Shown: positions 30,988-37,498 of the stretch, in pieces
Position numbering within the stretch: position 1 is the stretch's first letter
Layout: the number at the start of each line of letters is the position of its first letter
Source: Arthrobacter sp. SO5
GTDB taxonomy: Bacteria > Actinomycetota > Actinomycetes > Actinomycetales > Micrococcaceae
DNA: 37,498 nt
Assembly: GCF_020532805.1 (NCBI RefSeq)
Contig: NZ_MQTQ01000068.1
Span: 1 to 37,498 of the forward strand
Direction: 5' to 3'
Made by a program: the position numbers and the translations under genes
Notes under the pieces: generated by a model
The model's database searches: none
What the model was told of the DNA's origin: nothing
Seen by the model: the letters and a program-made list of their open reading frames with translations, nothing else

Positions 30988-33641
30988 GCACCGCGAGGAC
31001 CGACGCCCTGTGGAGCGGAGAGTACGTTCGGGATGTCCTCGGCGTGGACGTCGCCACCGCCACCACGCGCAGCCTGCTGCCGGTGGAGGCCCTCGTGGGA
31101 CTCGCGCTCCGCCGGAATCCCAAACGCGCCCACCTCCTCGTGTCACGGGTGCTCGCCAAGCACGTGCCCACCGAACCTGGCATCGCGACCGCGGCGGGGT
31201 GGCTGCTCGCGCTTCTGGTCCGGGTGGAACTCCAGACTCGAGCCGCCGAGGGCCGGCGCCCGGACCCGGCGACGGACCATCCGCTCACAGCGGTCATTAC
31301 CGAAGCCGCGGCGAGGCTCGGGCGGCTGCTCGATTCCGGCCCGGACGGCGAATCCCGGCTCGATTCCGGCCCGGACGGACGCACCACCCGGGCGTCCGCT
31401 GTGACGGATCTCTGCGCCATGCTCGCCGGACACCAGAGCGAGCTTCCCGGCGTCGTGACAATCGGCTACGCCGAAACCGCCACAGGCCTGGGCCACCTCG
31501 TCGCGGAGCAGCTGGGAACGTACTACATCCATTCCACCCGGGAGACCCGCGGGGGAGTGGCGCCCTACGGGGCCTTCGAAGAGGCGCACTCGCACGCCAC
31601 CTCCCATCAGTTGCTGCCGACGAGCCGAGCCGCCCTCCACCTGGCCGAAACAGTGGTCCTGGTCGACGACGAGCTGAGCACCGGCGCCACCGTCATCAAC
31701 ACCATCCGCGACCTTCACGGCACCGCCCCGCACAGCCGGTATGTCGTGGCCTCCCTGGTCGACCTGCGCTCCGACGCGGACCGGCTCGAACTTGACGCAC
31801 TGGCGCTTGAACTCGGCGCCCGGATCAGCGCCGTGGCACTGGCACAGGGGAGCATTCAGCTGCCGGGGACGCTCGCAGCGGACGCCGCCGAACTGATCAG
31901 CAGCCTCCCGCTCCCGTCTCCGCCGATTCCGGACCTGGGCCACATCCGGCTCCTGGACCTCACCGACGTCGTGCCGCCGGTCCGCAGCGCCCGCTTCGGC
32001 GTCGCGGGGCGTTCCGACCCGGAACAGGCGGCGGAGATCGCCGGGGCCCTCGCCGGCACGCTCGGTGCGGGCGCGGCTGCGGGGGCGGGGGCGGCTGCGG
32101 GCAACAGGATCCTGGTCCTGGCAACCGAGGAATTCATGGCTCTCCCTTTGGCCGTCGCGGCACGGCTGCAGCAACTTCGCCCCGAACTCGACATCCGGTA
32201 TTCCACCAGTACCCGGTCGCCGATCGCTGCCCTCGACCACCCGGGTTATGCGGTCCGTTCAGCCGTTTCCTTTGCCGGCCAGGATGAAGCCGACGGCGGG
32301 CCCGGGCAGAGGTTCGCGTACAACTTCGCCCACCCGGAGGAGCGCTTCGACACTGTCGTGATCATGGCGGAGCCCGGAACCCCCACCGCCCTGCTGGTGG
32401 CACCCGGCGGAATTGCCCAGGCCGTCGCCGGCACCGGCGCCGCGGTCCGGCTGGTGCTGCTGGCCCGGGAGGCGCCGCTCCCGCAGCCGCTCACCGGCCC
32501 CGGATTCGGCTCCTATGCCCCGGAAGACGTGCAATGGCTGCTCAAGGACCTGAGCCACGCGCAACTGGAGGCGCCGGGGGCGGAACGCGAAGCCGCCATC
32601 CAATCAGGGAAAGCCAGCTACGCGGAATCATTGCCGCAGGAGTTCGAGCCCTCGCCGGAGTACGGGGCCTTGTTCCAGGCGGCGCTCGACAGCTCGGCGG
32701 CCCGCATTGCCCACGCCGTCGGCATCCTGACGGAACAAGTGCTGAGGCTTCGCGGCAACGCCCCGGTCCTGGTATCGCTGGCCCGTGCCGGAACGCCGGT
32801 GGGGATCCTCATGAAGCGCTGGGCCCGGGAGGTCCACGGCCTGGACCTGCCGCACTATGCCGTCAGCATCGTCCGCGGACTCGGCATCGATCAGACCGCG
32901 CTTGCCTACCTCGCCGCCCACCACAGCCCGGAACAGGTCATGTTCGTGGATGGATGGACCGGCAAGGGGGCCATTGCCCGCGAGCTGGAGGCCGCCGTCG
33001 AACTGTTCCGGAGGACCGACGGCGCCGCGTTCCGGCCGGACCTCGCCGTCCTGGCAGATCCGGGACACTGCGTGCGGATCTTCGGCACCAGGGACGACTA
33101 TTTGGTCCCGTCGGCCTGCCTGAACTCCACCGTCTCGGGCCTGGTGTCCCGGACCGTGTTCAACACGGAGCTGATCGGCCCCGGTGACTTCCACGGCGCC
33201 AAGTTCTACTCGCAGCTGGGGGGCAGCGACGTGTCCCACCGGTTCCTGGATGCCATAGAGGCCCGCTTCCCGGCCGTCCGGGGCGAAGTCCTGGCCGCCG
33301 CGGCCGGCTTCCCTGCAGACATCGGGGCGCTGCCGGAGGCCGACTGGTCCGGATGGTCCGCTGTCGAGGACATCAGCCGGAACTTCGGGATCAACAATGT
33401 GAACCTAGTCAAGCCTGGCGTGGGTGAGACCACCCGGGTCCTGCTTCGCCGGGTGCCGTGGAAGGTGCTGGTACACCCGGACGCGGTTGGCGGGATCACC
33501 CATGTGCTGCATCTGGCGGAACAGCGCGGCGTCGAAGTGCTGGAGGTCCCCGGGCTGCCCTACAGCTGCGTGGGGCTGATCCACCCGCTGCACACCCCAG
33601 GGGCGACCGGCGCTGACGGGAAAACGGTGGCGGACGTATGA
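30984..33641 (+). CDS. Fused double phosphoribosyltransferase with TRSP-like, StiP/PRTase and PELOTA-like regions (Ter biosynthetic module)
   Basis: This 885-residue protein joins what are usually two Ter-module proteins. The N-half has an orotate-PRTase-like domain with TIGYAETATGLGHLVAEQLG and the PRPP loop VVLVDDELSTGATVINTI at about 224-241. A TRSP-like region with YNFAHPEERFDTVVIMAEPG follows at about residues 445-465. The C-half is a second PRTase-like domain (StiP/PRTase_1 type) with NAPVLVSLARAGTPVGILMK, PHYAVSIVRGLGID and the variant loop MFVDGWTGKGAIARELE at about 652-668. It ends in a PELOTA-like segment from about 805 (KPGVGETTRVLLRRVPWKVL). An Ala/Gly linker lies near 350-372. 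It overlaps both neighbours (GTGA, ATGA). Domain names are from memory of the families, not a search. Confidence 0.82.
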   Translation: MSTARTDALWSGEYVRDVLGVDVATATTRSLLPVEALVGLALRRNPKRAHLLVSRVLAKHVPTEPGIATAAGWLLALLVRVELQTRAAEGRRPDPATDHPLTAVITEAAARLGRLLDSGPDGESRLDSGPDGRTTRASAVTDLCAMLAGHQSELPGVVTIGYAETATGLGHLVAEQLGTYYIHSTRETRGGVAPYGAFEEAHSHATSHQLLPTSRAALHLAETVVLVDDELSTGATVINTIRDLHGTAPHSRYVVASLVDLRSDADRLELDALALELGARISAVALAQGSIQLPGTLAADAAELISSLPLPSPPIPDLGHIRLLDLTDVVPPVRSARFGVAGRSDPEQAAEIAGALAGTLGAGAAAGAGAAAGNRILVLATEEFMALPLAVAARLQQLRPELDIRYSTSTRSPIAALDHPGYAVRSAVSFAGQDEADGGPGQRFAYNFAHPEERFDTVVIMAEPGTPTALLVAPGGIAQAVAGTGAAVRLVLLAREAPLPQPLTGPGFGSYAPEDVQWLLKDLSHAQLEAPGAEREAAIQSGKASYAESLPQEFEPSPEYGALFQAALDSSAARIAHAVGILTEQVLRLRGNAPVLVSLARAGTPVGILMKRWAREVHGLDLPHYAVSIVRGLGIDQTALAYLAAHHSPEQVMFVDGWTGKGAIARELEAAVELFRRTDGAAFRPDLAVLADPGHCVRIFGTRDDYLVPSACLNSTVSGLVSRTVFNTELIGPGDFHGAKFYSQLGGSDVSHRFLDAIEARFPAVRGEVLAAAAGFPADIGALPEADWSGWSAVEDISRNFGINNVNLVKPGVGETTRVLLRRVPWKVLVHPDAVGGITHVLHLAEQRGVEVLEVPGLPYSCVGLIHPLHTPGATGADGKTVADV

Positions 33642-34483
33642 GCCCGGGGATCGACGCCGCCCCGGTCATGGTGGCGAGCGACCTGGACCGCACGCTGATC
33701 TACTCGGCGAATTCCATGGCGCTGACGGCTAGTGACCAGTTGGCGCCCCGGATGGTGGTCGCCGAAGTCTACGACGCGGCGCCGCTGTCCTTCATGACCC
33801 GGGCGGCAGAGGAGCTGCTGGAGGGGATCGTAGAGCGCAGCGTCTTCGTTCCGGTCACCACCCGGACCCGTGCGCAGTTCTCCCGGGTGCGGCTGCCGGG
33901 CTTCGGCTGTGGCTACGCCGTCACGACGAACGGCGCGGTGCTGCTGCACGACGGGGAACCGGATCCCGGCTGGTCCCGCCATATCCAGCGGTCCTTGGGC
34001 GCAGGCTGTGTGCCCTTGAGCAATGTGCTGGAGCACCTCACGGGCAGCCCGGCGGTGCCCGGGCTGCTGCGGGTCCGGACGGCCGAAGATTTCTTTGTGT
34101 ATTCGATCGTTGACCGCCAGCAGTTGCCCTCCGCCTACCTCGAGGAACTTGGTGCGTGGTGCCTTGAACGCGGCTGGACCACGTCGTTGCAGGGCCGCAA
34201 GCTCTACTGCGTGCCGGCCCCCATCACCAAGGAGGCCGCGGTGGCCGAAGTCCGGCGGCGCAGCGGTGCCGAACTGCTGGTGGCAGCCGGCGACTCGCGG
34301 CTGGACGCGGGCATCCTGGAGCTTGCGGACATCGCCATCCGGCCGGCGCACGGCGAACTCCACAGTGATGACTTCACCCGGGCGCACCTGACCGTGACCT
34401 CGGCGTCCGGCGTCCTCGCGGGGGAGGAGATCCTGCGGTTCGTGGACGATGTCCTGGCGCAGGCTACCCCAGCAGCGTATTAA
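33638..34483 (+). CDS. HAD superfamily phosphatase of the Ter biosynthetic module
   Basis: The 281-residue HAD-fold protein has motif I SDLDRTLIYS (nucleophile Asp15, Asp17), motif II PVTTRTRAQF with the conserved Thr, Lys in APITKEAAVAEV, and motif IV AAGDSRLDAGILELAD. The cap region between is of the Cof/sucrose-phosphatase type. In the predicted pathway the HAD enzyme removes a phosphate from the ribosyl product of the PRTases. The ATG overlaps the stop of the PRTase fusion (ATGA). The last 20 bases overlap the convergent hutG. Confidence 0.87.
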   Translation: MSPGIDAAPVMVASDLDRTLIYSANSMALTASDQLAPRMVVAEVYDAAPLSFMTRAAEELLEGIVERSVFVPVTTRTRAQFSRVRLPGFGCGYAVTTNGAVLLHDGEPDPGWSRHIQRSLGAGCVPLSNVLEHLTGSPAVPGLLRVRTAEDFFVYSIVDRQQLPSAYLEELGAWCLERGWTTSLQGRKLYCVPAPITKEAAVAEVRRRSGAELLVAAGDSRLDAGILELADIAIRPAHGELHSDDFTRAHLTVTSASGVLAGEEILRFVDDVLAQATPAAY

Positions 34484-35417
34484 TCAGCCGGGCGGCCACT
34501 TTGGCAGTGCGGCCGTCGATGTCGAATTCGGGGTTCAGCTCGGCCACATCCAGGTGCAGGAGCTTGCCGCTCGCGGCGACCTGCCGGCACACCGCGCTGA
34601 TCACCGGAAGGGGCACGCCAAAGGCGGCGGGTGCGCTCACGCCCGGGGCCACCGATGCCGGCAGCACGTCCAGATCAATGGTCAGGTACAGCGCGTCCAC
34701 CTGAGCCAGGAAGGCGGCCACAAAAGCACCGGCTGCCGCCGCCGAGCAGTCCTCGTCCAGCAGGTAGTCCACGCCCAGTTCCGCCGCGGTGCGGAACAGC
34801 GCCAGGGTGTTGTTCGGTTCGGAGATCCCGACGACGGCGTACTTCAGTTCGCGGCCGGCGGCGGCTTCCGCTCGGGCCATCTGCAGGAACGGCGTGCCGG
34901 AGCTGGGCACGGGCTCATCCCGGAGGTCAAAGTGGGCATCGAGGTTCAGGACGCCCACCCGCAGGCCCGCACGGACGGCCGCGGAGCCGGCCACGCCCAG
35001 GTAGCTGGCAAACGCGGTCTCGTGCCCGCCGCCCAGCACCACCGGAAGCAGGCCGGCGTCCAGCAGCGCCGTTACGGCGAGTCCGGCACGGGCCTGGCCG
35101 GCTTCCAGGGCGTCCCCGGCAACGGTGACATCCCCGGCGTCGTGCACCTCCCGGGCCAGATGGAAAGCGAGCGGGCCGAGGGCGGCGCGGATGGCGGCGG
35201 GGGCAGCCGCGGCGCCGGGGCGTCCCTTGTTCCGGCGCACCCCGGCGTCGCTGCCGAAGCCGAGGATGACGGCCGGGCGCGGGGACGCGGCCGGGATGGG
35301 GCGCGGGACGTACGGGGTGACGGCCTGCCACCAGCGGCGGTGCTCAACGCCGTCGCCGTCGAACCGCCCGGTCCAGGGCTGCGGCGGGACGTCAACGGCG
35401 GGCGCGGGAAAATCCAT
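34464..35417 (-). CDS. hutG: Formimidoylglutamase (arginase/ureohydrolase family)
   Basis: The 317-residue ureohydrolase has the two-manganese site residues in order: GGGHE with His132, DAHFD with Asp160, His162 and Asp164, and DLDV with Asp248 and Asp250. The SSGTPF loop (172-177) and the PWTGRFDGDG start with RWWQAV are characteristic of HutG, which splits N-formimidoyl-glutamate to glutamate and formamide, the last step of one histidine pathway. Agmatinase is less likely because of the N-terminal motif. The gene is 12.7 kb from hutUH and on the opposite strand. Its 3' end overlaps the HAD gene by 20 bp. Confidence 0.9.
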   Translation of the reverse strand: MDFPAPAVDVPPQPWTGRFDGDGVEHRRWWQAVTPYVPRPIPAASPRPAVILGFGSDAGVRRNKGRPGAAAAPAAIRAALGPLAFHLAREVHDAGDVTVAGDALEAGQARAGLAVTALLDAGLLPVVLGGGHETAFASYLGVAGSAAVRAGLRVGVLNLDAHFDLRDEPVPSSGTPFLQMARAEAAAGRELKYAVVGISEPNNTLALFRTAAELGVDYLLDEDCSAAAAGAFVAAFLAQVDALYLTIDLDVLPASVAPGVSAPAAFGVPLPVISAVCRQVAASGKLLHLDVAELNPEFDIDGRTAKVAARLINTLLG

Positions 35418-35501
35418 GCCCCTAGCTCACCGCAGCGCGGGACCGAAAACCAGCCGCTCCGCCGCGGGAGCGTCCGGAATCCCGGAAACCCCGCTTAAAT
35501 A

Positions 35502-35566
35502 CCGCCGAGTGGTCATTTCGCGGCAATGATGTCGGGAAACATTGCCGCGAAATGACCACTCGGCGG
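35502..35566. repeat. 27-bp perfect inverted repeat with 11-base loop
   Basis: Arms at 35502-35528 and 35540-35566 are exactly complementary over all 27 bases (they begin CCGCCGAGTGGTCATTTCGC and contain GCGGCAATG near the loop). The element lies between the permease stop and the hutG start, both leftward, so a transcript would form a very stable stem. No T-run follows. It could be a Rho-assisted or processing stem or a REP-like dispersed element. Confidence 0.9.
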
Positions 35567-35590
35567 ACAGGAACGCGGGAGGGACGAAGC

Positions 35591-37033
35591 TTAGTGCAGC
35601 CCCAGTGCCGCCTCAATCGGGCCGATCCCGAAGAACAGCAGGAAGGCCGCGGCCACAGCCCACATCAGCGGGTGCACTTCGCGGGCCCGGCCCTGGAACG
35701 TGCGGATGAGGACGAAGGTGATGAAGCCGGCGCCGAGGCCGTTGGCGATCGAGTAGGTGAACGGCATGAGGGTGAAGGTCAGGAACGCGGGGATCGCGAT
35801 GCCCAGGTCCTGCCAGTCGATCTTGCCGACCTGGGAGACCATCATGAACCCGACGATGACCAGGGCCGGCGCCACGGCCTCGAAGGGTACGAGGTTGATC
35901 AGCGGGGTGAAGAACATGGCGACGAGGAACAGCAGGCCGGTGACGATCGAGGCCAGGCCGGTCCGGGCGCCTTCGCCGATGCCGGCGCCGGATTCGACGT
36001 AGATCTGGTTGGAGGAGACAGACGCGCCGCCGCCGAGGATTGCGCCGAGGGCGTCCACCTGCAGGACACGGTCAACGTTGGGGATATTGCCGTCCTTGTC
36101 GATGGTGCCCGCTTCGGTGGCAAGGCCCACCATGGTGCCCATGGCATCGAAGAAGATGCTCAGCAGGATCACGAAGGCCAGCAGGGTGGCCGCGACGAAG
36201 CCGAGGTGCTCAAAGGCGCCGAAAGGGTTGGCCTTGCCGATCAGCGACAGGTCCGGGGCGGCCCATTCGGAGAACTTCGGGGCCACGAGGGACCAGCCCG
36301 CCGGGTTGTAGGTTTTGCCGTCGAAGCTGGGACCGATGTGCAGGGTGAATTCCAGGATCACGGACAGGACGGTCGAGGCGACGATGCCGATCAGGATCGC
36401 GCCCTTGACCTTGCGGACCACGAGGGCGATGGTCAGGATCAGGCCGAAGACAAAGACCAGGGTGGGCCAGCCCACCAGTTTGCCGTCGAAGCCCAGGCCG
36501 ACCGGCACGGTGGTGCCGGCGACATCGGGGATGCGGCGCACGAAGCCTGCGTTGACGAGGCCGATCAGGGCGATGAACAGGCCGATGCCCACCACAATCG
36601 CGGTCTTCAGCCCTTCCGGAACGGCTTTGAAGACGGCGGTCCGGAAGCCGGTGAGGACCAGGATCAGCATGGTGACGCCCGAGAGCACCACCAGGCCCAT
36701 CATGTCCGGCCAGGTCAGTCCGGGGTTGGTGGCCACCGTGACGGCGACGAAGGCGTTCACGCCCAGGCCGGTGGCGAGCGCGAACGGGTGCTTGGCCCAG
36801 GCCCCCATCAGGATGGTCAGGATGCCGGCGACGAAGGCGGTGACGGCGGCGACGGCCGGGAATCCGAGGGTGGCGCCGGAGGAATCGGGGCCGGAGAGGA
36901 TCAGCGGGTTCAGCACCACGATGTAGCTCATCGCGAAGAACGTGGCGAAGCCGCCCCGGATCTCGCGCGAGAAGTCCGACCCCCGCTCGGAAATCTTGAA
37001 ATACCGATCGAGTGCAGAGCCCTGCTTAAGCAT
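35591..37033 (-). CDS. NCS2 family permease, AzgA-like hypoxanthine/guanine transporter
   Basis: The 480-residue transporter has the length and signatures of the AzgA branch: EIRGGFATFFAMSYIVVLNP, ALATGLGVNAFVAVTVATNP, GIGLFIALIGLVNAGFV, SIFFDAMGTMVGLATEAGTI (the conserved acidic substrate-site helix), LGAILGGGASVSSNQIYVESGAGIGEGARTGL and a hydrophobic C-terminal region. About twelve to fourteen membrane helices are visible. It should import purine bases with protons. The substrate assignment is from subfamily resemblance. It is upstream of hutG on the same strand, separated by the inverted repeat. Confidence 0.92.
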   Translation of the reverse strand: MLKQGSALDRYFKISERGSDFSREIRGGFATFFAMSYIVVLNPLILSGPDSSGATLGFPAVAAVTAFVAGILTILMGAWAKHPFALATGLGVNAFVAVTVATNPGLTWPDMMGLVVLSGVTMLILVLTGFRTAVFKAVPEGLKTAIVVGIGLFIALIGLVNAGFVRRIPDVAGTTVPVGLGFDGKLVGWPTLVFVFGLILTIALVVRKVKGAILIGIVASTVLSVILEFTLHIGPSFDGKTYNPAGWSLVAPKFSEWAAPDLSLIGKANPFGAFEHLGFVAATLLAFVILLSIFFDAMGTMVGLATEAGTIDKDGNIPNVDRVLQVDALGAILGGGASVSSNQIYVESGAGIGEGARTGLASIVTGLLFLVAMFFTPLINLVPFEAVAPALVIVGFMMVSQVGKIDWQDLGIAIPAFLTFTLMPFTYSIANGLGAGFITFVLIRTFQGRAREVHPLMWAVAAAFLLFFGIGPIEAALGLH

Positions 37034-37143
37034 TAGTCCTCCGGGAGACGTGGGTGGTTACGTCGATCCTATTCGGCGCGGCACGGGCGCCCGGCCGATT
37101 TCGCCTAGTCTGTAAGGAAGCCAACACTAGGAGTAGCCCGAAC

Positions 37144-37498
37144 CATGCGCCCCATCCGCCAGCTTGTGAGCGTCCTGCTGGGCGCACTGCTCCTCTGGGC
37201 CGCCCTGCTCGGCGCCATTGCCCCGGCCTCCGCGCACGACGCAGCCGAGTCCAGCAGCCCGGCAGCCGGCGCCACGTTGCCCACGCCACCCGAGAAGGTC
37301 TCCGTCACCTTTAGCAAGAACCCGCTGGCGCTCGGCTCCCAGTTCGCGGTGAACGACTCCGCGGGAAACAACTGGGCTGAGGGTGGCGTCGAGATTGTGG
37401 ACAACGTCGCCTCGCAGAGGCTCAGGTCCGGCGCACCCGCCGGGGTGTTCACGGTGGTGTGGCGGGTGGTCAGTTCCGACTCCCACCCCATTGAAGGC
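37144..37498 (+). CDS. CopC domain copper resistance protein, N-terminal part (runs off the window)
   Basis: From ATG 37144 a signal peptide (MRPIRQLVSVLLGALLLWAA then LLGAIAPASA) ends with an Ala-X-Ala site so that the mature protein would begin at His31, the N-terminal copper ligand of CopC. The mature part reads AESSSPAAGATLPTPPEKVSVTF and continues through VFTVVWRVVSSDSHPIEG, where SSDSHP is the conserved second copper-ligand segment. The rest, often a fused CopD or a C-terminal anchor in Actinobacteria, lies outside the window. It is divergent from the purine permease with 110 bp between. Confidence 0.88.

Noticed and set aside
35552..37036. 494-codon plus-strand frame opposite the purine permease
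   Set aside because: Asp/Glu/Gln/Gly/His-rich low-complexity shadow of a membrane protein gene.

Overview
The window looks like chromosome of a high-GC actinobacterium, most likely a soil Micrococcaceae member of the Arthrobacter/Pseudarthrobacter type. The reasons are the strong GC bias at third codon positions, frequent GTG starts, the actinobacterial Holin-X and DUF3618 envelope proteins, a C15/C16-type ArsR, arsenate reductases of both the three-cysteine and the single-cysteine class known from Corynebacterium, and an IclR-controlled hut locus. The organism call is inference from protein character; no rRNA or other marker is present.

Layout. (1) 1-3511, minus strand: the start of a universal stress protein, a YihY/BrkB membrane protein, and a three-gene envelope cluster (DUF3618, Holin-X, a coiled membrane-anchored protein) with a palindromic ATAGTAA element upstream. 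(2) 3816-9186, ordinary metabolism and regulation: a spermidine-synthase-like protein, a LysR regulator divergent from a 3-hydroxybutyrate-dehydrogenase-like SDR, a small excisionase/BldC-like HTH protein, a LysE exporter, and an XRE regulator coupled to an MDR oxidoreductase. (3) 9383-16644, an arsenic island: a shortened arsD plus arsA, arsR, an aquaporin divergent from an ArsR-ArsC fusion, and an operon of arsC, a flavoprotein, an N-terminally extended arsC and a single-cysteine arsC. No ArsB or Acr3 pump is present. Three of its promoters carry the same palindrome, ATYGA-N6-TCRAT. (4) 16641-22131: an unknown membrane protein, an IclR regulator, hutU and hutH, and a small unknown protein. 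(5) 22183-23367: a cupin protein and a TetR regulator, divergent, with a 9+9 bp perfect palindrome between them. (6) 23582-34483, a tellurium-resistance-type (ter) stress operon: a TerC-like DUF475 membrane protein with an EF-hand-like loop, three canonical TerD proteins, TelA, an unknown protein, a TerD paralog without the calcium loop, an unknown repeat-bearing protein, and then the Ter-associated biosynthetic module (HpcH/CitE-like lyase, one 885-residue protein joining two phosphoribosyltransferase-like regions and a PELOTA-like end, and a HAD phosphatase). (7) 34464-37498: hutG, a 27-bp perfect inverted repeat, an NCS2/AzgA purine permease, and the start of a CopC copper protein.

How the genes work together. 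The ars island would reduce arsenate by several parallel LMW-phosphatase-fold enzymes and either load arsenite onto ArsA or release it through the aquaporin. The hut genes degrade histidine; hutG lies 12.7 kb from hutUH, on the far side of the ter cluster. The ter operon couples calcium-binding TerD proteins and membrane/TelA partners to enzymes predicted in the literature to make a nucleoside-like metabolite. It is the most novel part of the window, above all the fused phosphoribosyltransferase protein.
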